From CAZNER01 sp964572065 (GTDB taxonomy: Bacteria > Patescibacteriota > Dojkabacteria > JAHIVN01), in assembly GCA_964572065.1 (NCBI GenBank), contig CAZNER010000004.1, positions 1 through 49,280 of the forward strand: a DNA stretch of 49,280 nt, read 5' to 3'. Below the pieces are notes generated by a model, which did no database searches, had not been told where the DNA came from, and worked only from the letters and a program-made list of their open reading frames with translations. The position numbers and the translations under genes are program-made. Positions 41,380 through 49,280 of the stretch are shown in pieces (the first letter of the stretch is position 1; every line of letters begins with the position of its first letter).

Positions 41380-41892
41380 ATGAACGAAGTAGTTACAGGA
41401 ACACAACCAAATCGTTCAGATAAGAAAGTAACTCCAGCATTTCCTATTCCTACTGTATGGGAAGGTAGAGGAAATGGAAGAATCGTATTTGAACAATATA
41501 TAGGTACTACTTCAGATGTTTATAAAATGATCCCTGGAATGTATGGATTAATTCGTGATTGTTTAGGTGGAGCTAGATCGGGATGGAGGATTTTACCTAA
41601 TCCTGATTTAGGATATATATTGTATAGAGGAGTAAAAGCAGCTCTTGTAAGTGTAAGATTTACTGCAAGTAGAAAAATAGGGAGAGATTTAGTTCCTGAA
41701 GAAGGACAAAGAATAGAATTTACTTTTGTTAGAAGAAGAAGTGCGAACTTGCAAGGTGTAGATTCCGTGTATTTAATGATGGAACTGATAAATGTTGAAG
41801 ATGCAGGTATAACAACTTGTGATCTTACGAAAGATCCGGACCTTCATGTATATATATTACATAATTTTGAGCAACTAGAAAGATCTTTATAA
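41380..41892 (+). CDS. Orphan protein (MNEVV family), gene 3 of three
   Basis: 170 residues, not recognised. It starts MNEVVTGTQPNRSDKK, then has IVFEQYIGTTSDVYKMIPGMYGLIRD and a beta-rich second half (GYILYRGVKAALVSVRF, RIEFTFVRRRSANLQG). It ends DLHVYILHNFEQLERSL. Soluble, basic, with no signal peptide. It has a strong private promoter. The stop is only one base before the end of murB on the other strand, so the two genes converge tightly. Confidence 0.62.
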   Translation: MNEVVTGTQPNRSDKKVTPAFPIPTVWEGRGNGRIVFEQYIGTTSDVYKMIPGMYGLIRDCLGGARSGWRILPNPDLGYILYRGVKAALVSVRFTASRKIGRDLVPEEGQRIEFTFVRRRSANLQGVDSVYLMMELINVEDAGITTCDLTKDPDLHVYILHNFEQLERSL

Positions 41893-41893
41893 A

Positions 41894-42967
41894 TTACATG
41901 AATTCAGTAATCTCATTTTCCTTAAACCCAAGAAGTATAATTTCAGGAATTAATTTAATGCCAAGTTTTTCCTTTGTTTTATTATAAATTTCCTTCATTA
42001 CTGCAAGATAGTCTTTTGCAGTTGCTCTATCATTATTAACTATGAAATTATGATGTTTTTCAGATACTGCTGCATCGTTTACATGAAAGCCTTTTAGATT
42101 AATTTCGTGTTCAACAATATAACCGATTGAAGTAGTCGGCAGATTTAATTTATCCTTTTGTTTTTGAGTAATGTTTGCGAAAGTACATCCAGCTGAGTTT
42201 CTTGGCTGGACTCTTTTCCTTTTTGCCCATTCTGTTGCAGTGAATTTAGCTTTTTCTTTATTTCCTTTGTATAAATTAAATATACCTTGGAGTATGATTT
42301 CCCCGCTTTTGTGGAATCTGCTTTTATCATAATCCATGCCTAATTTGCTTATATTTAATTCTTTTACTTCAAGCTCTTTGTTCAAGATTTTTACTTTGGA
42401 TAGTACTTCGCTGAGCATGTGTGAACCGCCATGAATATTATTAAAGATTGCTCCCCCGATAGTTCCGGGAATACCTGAGAACCACTGGAGACCGGTAATG
42501 CCTTTTGATATAAGATAATTAATTGCAAATGGAAGATCCACTCCGCTGTCCATTATAACTTCAATTCTTGGCTTGTCTGATTCATCATAGTCAATATCTT
42601 TCATTTCAATTCCTTTAAATGTGCCTTTAGATGAATCGGTTTCCCATCTTGCATCAACTTTTACTTTATCTTCATGTATCGGTTTTTCACCAGTTATTTT
42701 AATGGTTTTTGTGAAATTTTTAATGACAAGTCCTCGAATGCCTTTATCAGAAATTAGGACATTACTCCCCCGCCCTATTATAGTTACAGGGATATTCTGC
42801 AGTTTTGCAAGTTTGATAGTATTAATAAAATCGTTTAAATCATGTGCTTCATAAAATATATCTGCTTTGCCGCCGATTTTTAATGTTGTATGCTTGGAAA
42901 GAGGTTCATTTAATTGGGTATTTTGGGGATTCAGCTGTTTTACTAATGTATCTAAAATTTTTTGCAT
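41894..42967 (-). CDS. murB: UDP-N-acetylenolpyruvoylglucosamine reductase
   Basis: 357 residues. MurB reduces UDP-GlcNAc-enolpyruvate to UDP-MurNAc with FAD and NADPH. The FAD domain shows GRGSNVLISDKGIRGLVI and FSGIPGTIGGAIFNNIHG; the substrate domain shows YDKSRFHKSG and PEIILLGF (Glu342). Two oddities appear. The catalytic Ser of 'aGs.F' is Cys261 (QPRNSAGCTFAN), a substitution also known in some MurB proteins. A charged insertion of about 45 residues (93-137) interrupts the FAD domain. A TATAAT lies upstream. Confidence 0.92.
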   Translation of the reverse strand: MQKILDTLVKQLNPQNTQLNEPLSKHTTLKIGGKADIFYEAHDLNDFINTIKLAKLQNIPVTIIGRGSNVLISDKGIRGLVIKNFTKTIKITGEKPIHEDKVKVDARWETDSSKGTFKGIEMKDIDYDESDKPRIEVIMDSGVDLPFAINYLISKGITGLQWFSGIPGTIGGAIFNNIHGGSHMLSEVLSKVKILNKELEVKELNISKLGMDYDKSRFHKSGEIILQGIFNLYKGNKEKAKFTATEWAKRKRVQPRNSAGCTFANITQKQKDKLNLPTTSIGYIVEHEINLKGFHVNDAAVSEKHHNFIVNNDRATAKDYLAVMKEIYNKTKEKLGIKLIPEIILLGFKENEITEFM

Positions 42968-43133
42968 AATTTAGATTATTTATATTTAGGATATTATATA
43001 ACAGTGTGGGAAATAAAGTAAGAGTTTATACTGGCTTTGTACATATTGAACAGATAAGAAAAAAGTATGTTTTTTAACTTAGTAAATGTTATTACACTAA
43101 TAGAAATTATAAAGAATATGTCTTATTTCCTAT

Positions 43134-43250
43134 GATACTTTTGTGACCAAAAGTATCCAAAAGTCCTGGGGACAATCAAATTCCAACAGTGAACAAACAA
43201 TAACTATATTCCCACCGGAAATGATTGTCCCCAGACCCCTATTATATAAC
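43134..43250 (+). repeat. Structured intergenic repeat, copy E
   Basis: Hairpin GATACTTTTG-TGAC-CAAAAGTATC (43134-43157), linker CAAAAGTCCT, arms GGGGACAATCA (43168-43178) and TGATTGTCCCC (43222-43232), core CAGTGAACAAACAATAAC and TTCCCACC, tail AGACCCCTATTATATAACT. It points towards copy F. Confidence 0.8.
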
Positions 43251-43398
43251 TCACTTTATGCAGTAATCATATTTGTATCTTTAGATATCTTATCTGCTTT
43301 TATAACTGTCAAATTTATATCTCAGCTTTTACAGAGTTTTGGAATGTATTTTTAGGAAGATATTATTTGAAGAGACTAATCTTCGTTGGTCTTATTAA

Positions 43399-43516
43399 GG
43401 TGGTTAAATCATGGGTGTGGGGGAATTACGTGGTGGTAATATTAATAGCCGTGAGTTATCCGTCAGACATTAATTCCTCCACGATTTTTTGTGGTACTTT
43501 TTCTAAAAAAAGTACC
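43399..43516 (-). repeat. Structured intergenic repeat, copy F
   Basis: Near-identical inverted copy of D (39496-39618); I count fewer than ten differences over about 115 bases. Hairpin at 43516-43493, arms GTGGAGGAATTA and TAATTCCCCCAC, tail CCCATGATTTAACCACC. Copies E and F face each other tail to tail, as A and B do. Together they fill the gap between murB and 43568. Confidence 0.8.
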
Positions 43517-43567
43517 AAAGTACAAGATTTTACAAAAAAGTTTTATTATGTAAATTAAAAATAATTA

Positions 43568-44437
43568 TTAGTTAGATGTTGAAGCTGGAACATATACAAA
43601 TCTACCGCATTCTGGATTTGGTTCCCAAACAACAAGATTCTGAGGAAGATCGTAAATACTTATTGCTCTGAATGTAGTTCCATCTTTAAGTGTTACTATA
43701 AAGCCAGGTACAGTTACTTGTGGTTGTATTGTTCCAATTTTAAATTTATTTATTAAATTTGGAGATGAAAAAATTTCTAAATCTGTATCAATAGGTAATC
43801 CTTCTTGTAATACTTCAATTGTTGAAATTAGTGTATAACCTAAGAGATAGAGTGCTGTGTCAACAGCATTTATTGATACAGCAGGAATTAGTGCATCTAC
43901 TGCTTCTTCTAAAGCTTGCGGTTTTTCAGGAGGTTGAGATGTAGGAGGTACAGAAGTTGGTGGTACTGCAGTGGGAAGTACAGGAGTAGGTGGTGCAGAC
44001 GTTGGTGAAGGTATAAAAGACTGGGGTGTTGCAGTGGCTGTTGGAAAAGGTGTTGCAGTATTTAAAACAACACCTTTTTTATTTCTTGCAAGCGGATCCA
44101 TAGGAGTACCTGCGAGTGCAAATAATCCTCCGATACCGAGAACAGTACCACATAATAATAAAACAGTATATTCGGTTAAAGTAAGATTTAGATTAATTTT
44201 ACCACTCTCGTCTCTACAGAGATATAATAACTGTTCAAATGTAATATTAATATTTAATCTTTCTCTTACGAATTGGATGGCATCGTTTACTTTTTCAACT
44301 ACTCTTCCAGCAAGTTCAGTTAATGCTGTTTTAAATTGGGTTAAAGTTTCGGAAGTTTGTGGAGATTCAGGCGAAGATGGTTGGCCAGTCTCAGTTGCAG
44401 GTGTAGTTGTTGATGTTTCAGGTGTATCTAGTGCCAT
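43568..44437 (-). CDS. Membrane-anchored protein with Pro/Thr-rich spacer
   Basis: 289 residues, not recognised. A Ser/Thr/Pro-rich N-terminus (STTTPATETGQPSSPESP) is followed by an amphipathic helical region (about 30-70) and one membrane helix (about 85-108, TVLLLCGTVLGIGGLFALAG). A spacer PTPVLPTAVPPTSVPPTSQPP (about 145-165) follows, then a folded C-terminal domain with beta-type stretches (VPGFIVTLKDGTTFRAISIY). The long cytoplasmic start argues for N-in topology with the spacer and last domain outside. It has a good private promoter. Confidence 0.65.
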   Translation of the reverse strand: MALDTPETSTTTPATETGQPSSPESPQTSETLTQFKTALTELAGRVVEKVNDAIQFVRERLNINITFEQLLYLCRDESGKINLNLTLTEYTVLLLCGTVLGIGGLFALAGTPMDPLARNKKGVVLNTATPFPTATATPQSFIPSPTSAPPTPVLPTAVPPTSVPPTSQPPEKPQALEEAVDALIPAVSINAVDTALYLLGYTLISTIEVLQEGLPIDTDLEIFSSPNLINKFKIGTIQPQVTVPGFIVTLKDGTTFRAISIYDLPQNLVVWEPNPECGRFVYVPASTSN

Positions 44438-44465
44438 AATTATATCTATAAATAAATATTGAATA

Positions 44466-44494
44466 ATTATATCAGTGAATGATTTGTTTGTCTA
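44466..44494 (-). promoter_or_regulatory. Promoter of the Pro/Thr-rich membrane protein gene
   Basis: Minus strand TAGACA (44494-44489), 17-base spacer, perfect TATAAT (44471-44466). Confidence 0.65.
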
Positions 44495-44523
44495 TAGGAT
44501 ATATAATAAAGCTGATATTTTGT

Positions 44524-44814
44524 TTAAGGTTGAACTGGGGTCGGAGTTGGTGATGCTACACCGCCATTTATTCCCCAATTTTGGTGGTATTTATCAGGAA
44601 CTTTTGAAGCTCCAACTTGATGTGTAGGGTATAGAGTTCCTTTTTTTAAGTCTCCTACAGGATCAATTCTTTTACATGCTGAATGTGATCCTAAGAGCAT
44701 AAGACATACTGTAATTATAGCTGTATAGGTAATAATGTTTTTATGTACAGTTTCTATACAAACAGCATGATCTCTCGGTGCTGAATCAGTTGGTTTTGGT
44801 ATTCTTATTTCCAT
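44524..44814 (-). CDS. Small hypothetical membrane-anchored protein
   Basis: 96 residues. An N-terminal soluble stretch is followed by one hydrophobic helix (about 28-44, IITYTAIITVCLMLLG) and GSHSACKR, then a short tail ending in PTPTPVQP. The Cys after the helix is not a good lipobox. The Pro/Thr tail resembles the spacer of the adjacent gene. An extended -10 box (TGGTATAAT) lies about 35 bases upstream. Confidence 0.5.
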   Translation of the reverse strand: MEIRIPKPTDSAPRDHAVCIETVHKNIITYTAIITVCLMLLGSHSACKRIDPVGDLKKGTLYPTHQVGASKVPDKYHQNWGINGGVASPTPTPVQP

Positions 44815-45040
44815 ATATTTATATAACTAATATATAAATATATTATACCACAAAAATTTTATTTATTCTATTTTTAATATATGTCTAACTTACTATAGCA
44901 CCATATCATATTGAATTTTAATATGTAATTCTATAGAAACTATTTAGTTTAACAACATTTTTTTAACTTATAATGTAACTTTTAACAGTTTAAGAAAATT
45001 CATTTATTATTTATTTTCTATAATTATGAGCCGAAAATTG

Positions 45041-45778
45041 TTATCTATAGAGGTCGTATTTACTTGAGTCTTTCTTATTAGAGAAATCTCTTATCCAGTC
45101 TATTACATTACGAACAAATCCCTTTGCCTTAAATCTTCTTGATGAATAATAAACTTTCAGTTTAGGTGAAAAATAAAGATGTTGTTTGGGAACATTTTTT
45201 TTATGAATTATTTTTGTAAATTCAATATCCTCTCCTACAATGTTTGGAAAACCGCCTAGTTTAAAAAACAATTCTTTATTAATTAACATATTGTTCCCGC
45301 AGAAGTGATAACATCTTTTCCATAAAGGAGCTATAAGTAATGATAATATGATATATCCATAAAGGTATGCATTATATAAAATGTAATTGTAAGGATTAGA
45401 TGAGGTATAAAATATCGGACCGCCGCATATTTTTATATCAGGTTTATTTTTTAATAATTTACCTGCTACTTCTATCCATGTATTAGCTATTAGTCCGTCA
45501 GCATCGAAAAATATCAGATACTCCCCTCTTGCTTTCTTAGAACCAAAATTTCTTGCATAACTAATTCCTCGCTTTTTGCAGAACACTATTTTAATTTTAA
45601 GCTTAGATGTTTTTTTGTAATTTTTTATAACTTTTAATGTATTATCCTGAGAACCATTTTCAACAATTATTACTTCAAAATTTGATTCAGTTTGTCTTTC
45701 CAACGACCTAAGAGCATCCAGAATATAATTTTCTTCATTCAGAACCGGAATTATTATAGAGAAGAATATTTTGTTCAT
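45041..45778 (-). CDS. Family 2 glycosyltransferase
   Basis: 245 residues. The GT-A fold is evident: FSIIIPVLNEENYILDALRSLERQ, VIIVENGSQDNT, GISYARNFGSKKARGEYLIFFDADG (DAD metal motif) and VGEDIEFT. It transfers a sugar from a nucleotide donor, probably to a lipid or surface glycan. A hydrophobic stretch in the middle (YGYIILSLLIAPLW) may touch the membrane. Its start overlaps the end of the preceding membrane-protein gene by four bases, which suggests coupled expression and a joint role. Acceptor unknown. Confidence 0.85.
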   Translation of the reverse strand: MNKIFFSIIIPVLNEENYILDALRSLERQTESNFEVIIVENGSQDNTLKVIKNYKKTSKLKIKIVFCKKRGISYARNFGSKKARGEYLIFFDADGLIANTWIEVAGKLLKNKPDIKICGGPIFYTSSNPYNYILYNAYLYGYIILSLLIAPLWKRCYHFCGNNMLINKELFFKLGGFPNIVGEDIEFTKIIHKKNVPKQHLYFSPKLKVYYSSRRFKAKGFVRNVIDWIRDFSNKKDSSKYDLYR

Positions 45779-46314
45779 TGTGATTTATCTATTACTTCTA
45801 ATGTAAAGAAACCGAGCATGCTTCCGATTATATTTATTACCATATCAAAAATTGTATCTGAATAAAAAAGTCCTAGATTTTGAACTTGATTATAATATCT
45901 TAACAAATATTCAAAGAATTCATTTAAATTGCCGATAAAAGATACAAAGCAGATTATGAAGAGTAGTTTTTGAATTTTACTAAATTTAATAGTAAATTTT
46001 TTTATTATTGGCAGGAAAAGAATAACTAATGAAAATGTCCAGTATAGATGTTCAATCCTATTTAGGAAAGGTGGGGATTCAATATTAATCATAATCAGCC
46101 TGATGATAGTTTCTGATATTGGATAGAAGAAAATGTATATATTAAAGAGATTTTTTTCTTTAAGAGATAATGATTTGTCTAGCCTTTTTAATTTAATTGA
46201 GATTACAGCCAAAAACCAGAGGCTTACCATTATGCTCCATACCGGGTAAATGAAATATGAAGAAATTGTTAGTATTAAACCTGCAAATAGTGTTAATAAA
46301 ATATCTCGCTTCAT
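45775..46314 (-). CDS. Multi-pass membrane protein
   Basis: 179 residues with about five hydrophobic segments (LLTLFAGLILTISSYFIYPVW, MVSLWFLAVISI, LYWTFSLVILFLPII, LLFIICFVSFIGNL, MVINIIGSMLGFFTLEV). The segment LNEFFEYLLRYYNQ ... YSDTIFDMVINIIGSMLGF resembles DUF2238/VanZ-like integral membrane proteins ('N.e..E ... DT..D...N..G'). It is the first gene of a two-gene operon with the glycosyltransferase. Function unknown. Confidence 0.65.
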   Translation of the reverse strand: MKRDILLTLFAGLILTISSYFIYPVWSIMVSLWFLAVISIKLKRLDKSLSLKEKNLFNIYIFFYPISETIIRLIMINIESPPFLNRIEHLYWTFSLVILFLPIIKKFTIKFSKIQKLLFIICFVSFIGNLNEFFEYLLRYYNQVQNLGLFYSDTIFDMVINIIGSMLGFFTLEVIDKSQ

Positions 46315-46588
46315 TAAAGTTCATTTAATTGGTTAAATCTATTTGATCTAAGTATATGAGATTGAATTATTATATATAACAAATGAGAAAAGGGAAAGTA
46401 ACTAGTGAAGGTTAGATGTCAGGTGTTAGATTTTAGATAGCGGTTTAGTAAGAACTCTCTGGTTTATTATTTTATAAAAAGGAAAGAAATGATAATAACG
46501 CTAACTTCTTGTTGTAAAGTATACTAAAGAACTTTTTTGTAAAAGTTTATAAAACTAATAATTTAAAGTATTTATTTATACAAAAACA

Positions 46589-46720
46589 GGGTATTTTTTG
46601 GTCTCAAAAAATACCCAAAAAAAAGATTAGGGAAATGTTAATTGCCTCAGTAAACGATCTTGGATTAGTACACAAACTGCAGTAACATTTCCCTAAGACC
46701 CTAAAATATATACAATCGTT
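46589..46720 (+). repeat. Structured intergenic repeat, copy G
   Basis: Hairpin GGGTATTTTTTG-GTCT-CAAAAAATACCC (46589-46616), A-rich linker, arms TAGGGAAATGTTA (46628-46640) and TAACATTTCCCTA (46683-46695, perfect), and tail AGACCCTAAAATATATACAA. Upstream of it, 46315-46588 holds only AT-rich sequence with a GATGTCAGGTGTTAG-like short repeat near 46415. Confidence 0.8.
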
Positions 46721-46741
46721 GAATTAGTTGATATGATTTAG

Positions 46742-46880
46742 CTTGGTGTTGGTTCTTTTATCCGCTCGCCTGAAACGTTATGCGTAGCATTGTGAGCAGA
46801 AAATTGCTGACGGTGAACAGCCGATAAAGGATTAACAATCCAAGTGGAATAATTCGAACCCCTATATATAGCGACCGTTA
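46742..46880 (+). repeat. Structured repeat without first hairpin, GC-rich insertion
   Basis: Imperfect arms at 46742-46761 and 46823-46844 (GATAAAGGATTAACAATCC side) enclose a mini-palindrome CGCCTGAAACGTTATGCG / GCATTGTGAGCAG. The core TTGCTGACGGTGAACAG follows, both homologous to the interior of copy C. A degenerate tail follows. It directly follows copy G. Confidence 0.65.
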
Positions 46881-46934
46881 ATTAGGAATAATAATAGAAT
46901 ATTTTAAATAAAAAGAACTAATACTAGAAAAGGA

Positions 46935-47603
46935 TTAACCAAAAGTAGCTACTCTTCTGCTGTCGGGGAATTTGTTTGGAATTACTTTGATGAATTTAAA
47001 GGCTTGTCCATCAAAATTTACTTGTGTAATAGTACCGTGAGTTGTTTCTGGTACTTTAATTTCTGTTTCTCCTCTTTCTATAGAAGCTTTCAATATTCTA
47101 GCTAGAAAAAGTTTTATAACTACTCCATGTGCGATTATTATAATATCATTTTTGGTATAATTTATAGATATGAATTCAACAATTTCGTAGAATCGTTCTG
47201 AAGCTTCAACAGCCGATTCACCAAGAGGAGGTTCAAATTTACGCAGATTGTTTTTCCAATTATAGTATTCATTTGGGGCTAATACAAAGCCTTCACTTTG
47301 AGTCCGGTCTTCAAGTATACCTAAATTCATTTCAGTTAAAGAGTGAATTTTTTCAATGGGAATATTAAGTCTTTTTTGAATTATTTCTGCATGACCTAAT
47401 GCCCGTTCTGTTGGGCTTGAAAAAATTTTAGATGCATCTACATTTTGTTCTGATAAATACTTTGCGGTAAAACGGGCTTGTTTCTTTCCATATTCATTTA
47501 GTTTGTTTACAGATCTAGCACCTATCCATTTACCCTTTCTATTTGCATTGGTTTGAGCATGTCTTATTATATAAATTGTTTTTTGGCAGTTTTGTCGTTT
47601 CAT
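46935..47603 (-). CDS. Histidine phosphatase family protein
   Basis: 222 residues of the phosphoglycerate-mutase-like superfamily. The phosphohistidine motif is IIRHAQTNANRKGKW (His15; RHA replaces the common RHG). The partner motifs are FSSPTERALGHAEII and TEMNLGILED, and the second His is in IIIAHGVVIKLFL. This points to a phosphatase or a cofactor-dependent mutase; substrates in this family cannot be read from sequence. It follows alaS after about 60 bases containing a hairpin. Confidence 0.85.
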   Translation of the reverse strand: MKRQNCQKTIYIIRHAQTNANRKGKWIGARSVNKLNEYGKKQARFTAKYLSEQNVDASKIFSSPTERALGHAEIIQKRLNIPIEKIHSLTEMNLGILEDRTQSEGFVLAPNEYYNWKNNLRKFEPPLGESAVEASERFYEIVEFISINYTKNDIIIIAHGVVIKLFLARILKASIERGETEIKVPETTHGTITQVNFDGQAFKFIKVIPNKFPDSRRVATFG

Positions 47604-47666
47604 TATTTTAAAACGTGATGAATTACGTTCCTACGTTTTATTTTTATTTGAACGCGGTAAATCACG
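47604..47666 (-). repeat. Inverted repeat between alaS and the phosphatase gene
   Basis: On the minus strand AACGTGAT ... ATCACGTT arms with further partial pairing (CGCGTTC / GAACGTAATTC) form a long imperfect hairpin right after the alaS stop. No T run follows, so it may be an mRNA end or processing structure rather than a terminator. Confidence 0.5.
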
Positions 47667-49280
47667 TTATCCTATTATTGCTTTTATTCTTCGTGTGCCG
47701 GAACTTACACTTTCTTGTTTGATAATTATAAATTTACCGGCTTTTGCTAATTCACCTGTATTTTTAACATGAGGTCCGCAACAAAATTCTCTAGAAAACA
47801 CTGATTTATCTTTTGAATTTTTAATCGTGTAAACTGTTACCATATCAGGGTATTTTTCAGGGAATTCAAATTCAGCTCCAGTTTTGATAGCATCTTCTTT
47901 CTTCATTTTTTCTTTTTCTACTACTAGATTTTGTTTGATCTTTTCATTAACTATATTTTCAACCTGTTTGATTTCCTCTTGGGTTAGTTTTTTATTATGT
48001 GAAAAGTCAAATCTAAGTCTTTTCTCTGTAATGTTGCTTCCTCTCTGATGTACATGATCTCCAAGTACTATCTGAAGGGCTTTTAATAATAAATGAGTTG
48101 CTGTGTGATATCTCTTGCTTATTTCTGTGTGGTCGGCTAATCCGGATTTGAATTTTCCTGAAGCACCTTTTCTTGATTTTATTTGATGGCTTTTTTTGGC
48201 TTTTTTAAATTCATCTGTATAGTGTTTTCTTTTTTCTTCCTTTTCAATACCCAATTCATCAAGAGCCATTTCTATAGGAAAACCATATGTTTCATAAATG
48301 TGAAATAGATCTTTTCCGGTGATTTTCTTGCCCTTAGATTCCAGTTTGTCAATTTCCTTAGCTCCTCTTTCGATTACTTTTTCAAAGCAGATTTCTTCTT
48401 TTTCTAGTTTATTCAATATATCTTTTTTCTTGTCTTCAAGATGAGGATATTGAATTTTATATTTGTCTATATAGAGTTTGGATATTTCTCTAGTGAAGTT
48501 TTGTTTGATATTTAATAATTTAGCATGCCTTATTGCTCTTCTGATAAGTCTCCTTAGAATATAACCTTGGTCTTTGTTGGAAGGAGTTACGCCGTCTGCT
48601 ATAAGGAAAATGCATGAGCGCATATGATCTAAAATTATTCTAAAAGATTTGACTGCTTGTTTAACATTTTTAATATCTGTTAAAGTATAATCAAATTCAA
48701 CTATATTACTAGTATTTTCATTAAGGGTGGATATTTTACTTTCGTCTTCGATTAGACTTTGCAGAAATGCTTTCGGAGTGTCGAATAGGTCTGTCTGAAA
48801 GACACTTACATTTTTAGGTATGCTACCATCTTTCTTCCTATTCTGTAATACTAAACATATTCTTTCAAAACCTGCACCAGTATCCACATTTTTTTGTTTT
48901 AGTGGTATGTATTTCCCATCGCTTGTTTTTTCAAATTCCATAAATACATCGTTCCATAATTCAATATATTCAATATCGTCATTGAATCCGGGTCGGCTTT
49001 TTGAAAAATCAGGTTCTTTTTTAGAAAATCTATAGAAGATCTCGCTAGAAGGACCACAAGGACCGGTTTGTCCTGCTGGACCCCAGAAATTATCATTTTT
49101 ATTTAGCAGAAAAATACGCGCATTATCGTTATTTTTGTCTTCATTAAATACTTCGGCTTTTATTCCGTATCTCTTATAGATATCTGTCCATATTTCTATC
49201 GATTCGTTGTCTTGAGGAATACTATCTTCTCCTATGAATACTGATGCATAAATTCTATTTGGATCTAAATTAAAATGATC
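47667..49280 (-). CDS. alaS: Alanyl-tRNA synthetase (partial, start outside window), without C-Ala domain
   Basis: 538 codons are seen and the frame continues past the right edge. An internal ATG at 48941 is not the start: upstream codons encode core sequence such as DNFWGPAGQTGPCGPSSEIFYR and NRIYASVF. Then come VDTGAGFERI, ILRRLIRRAIRHAKLL and FPIEMALDELG. The editing domain has HTATHLLLKAL and CCGPHVKNTGEL (zinc ligands). The protein stops soon after (KAIIG), so the coiled-coil and C-Ala/DHHA1 region of usual 870-residue AlaRS is absent. A short form is consistent with a reduced genome. Confidence 0.93.
   Translation of the reverse strand, partial: DHFNLDPNRIYASVFIGEDSIPQDNESIEIWTDIYKRYGIKAEVFNEDKNNDNARIFLLNKNDNFWGPAGQTGPCGPSSEIFYRFSKKEPDFSKSRPGFNDDIEYIELWNDVFMEFEKTSDGKYIPLKQKNVDTGAGFERICLVLQNRKKDGSIPKNVSVFQTDLFDTPKAFLQSLIEDESKISTLNENTSNIVEFDYTLTDIKNVKQAVKSFRIILDHMRSCIFLIADGVTPSNKDQGYILRRLIRRAIRHAKLLNIKQNFTREISKLYIDKYKIQYPHLEDKKKDILNKLEKEEICFEKVIERGAKEIDKLESKGKKITGKDLFHIYETYGFPIEMALDELGIEKEEKRKHYTDEFKKAKKSHQIKSRKGASGKFKSGLADHTEISKRYHTATHLLLKALQIVLGDHVHQRGSNITEKRLRFDFSHNKKLTQEEIKQVENIVNEKIKQNLVVEKEKMKKEDAIKTGAEFEFPEKYPDMVTVYTIKNSKDKSVFSREFCCGPHVKNTGELAKAGKFIIIKQESVSSGTRRIKAIIG

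Noticed and set aside
48899..49096. Separate small gene or frameshift near the start of the visible alaS
   Set aside because: The main alaS frame is open without interruption from 47667 to the window edge; the other frame is a shadow.

Overview
The window looks like a chromosomal segment of a very AT-rich (roughly 30 % GC by eye) bacterium of the Candidate Phyla Radiation (Patescibacteria) type. The reasons are compact aminoacyl-tRNA synthetases (ThrS without a TGS domain, AlaS without a C-terminal C-Ala domain), frequent lack of Shine-Dalgarno sequences, large FN3/Ig-type surface proteins with an LPXTG anchor, and many small orphan genes. TGA serves as a stop codon, so the standard bacterial code applies. 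The exact phylum (Dojkabacteria or Microgenomates-like) is a guess.

Layout. 1-2186 (minus) holds a three-subunit 2-oxoacid:ferredoxin oxidoreductase operon. It is preceded by about 430 bases of leader that contain an isoleucine-rich leader peptide and an attenuator. 3157-3786 is an orphan gene. 3842-7003 is an aromatic amino acid operon (class II aldolase-like protein, DAHP synthase, TyrA-PheA fusion) behind a textbook Tyr/Phe leader-peptide attenuator. 7095-10064 encodes a class A penicillin-binding protein. 10097-13539 (minus) is pheST. 13643-23007 carries four cell-surface proteins: two small FN3 proteins, one with an LPXTG anchor, then two giant Cys-rich paralogues in tandem. 23048-24504 (minus) is infC, an RNHCP zinc protein, rpmI and rplT. 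24595-26349 (minus) is thrS, behind a T-box riboswitch. 27124-27948 is a TPR protein. 28247-31381 (minus) holds tRNA-Val, a membrane protein, clpP, a PLDc_N-like protein and a bactofilin-like membrane protein. 31930-36252 (minus) is a 1440-residue surface protein. 36434-39262 (minus) is a DHH phosphoesterase and mutL. 40209-41892 carries three orphan genes, each with its own promoter. Then follow murB, two Pro/Thr-rich membrane-anchored proteins, a GT2 glycosyltransferase with a membrane partner, a histidine phosphatase and the 3' part of alaS.

Two themes stand out. First, three separate RNA-based amino acid sensors can be read directly: an Ile leader-peptide attenuator before the oxidoreductase, a Tyr/Phe leader-peptide attenuator before the aromatic operon, and a Thr-type T-box before thrS. 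Each has mutually exclusive antiterminator and terminator helices. Second, nearly all longer intergenic gaps contain copies of a modular structured repeat: a short hairpin, an A-rich linker, a long inverted repeat whose arms differ between copies but stay self-complementary, a conserved core and a conserved tail. Some copies are invaded by a GC-rich mini-palindrome. This compensatory variation suggests a structure-selected, probably mobile, element family that I do not recognise.
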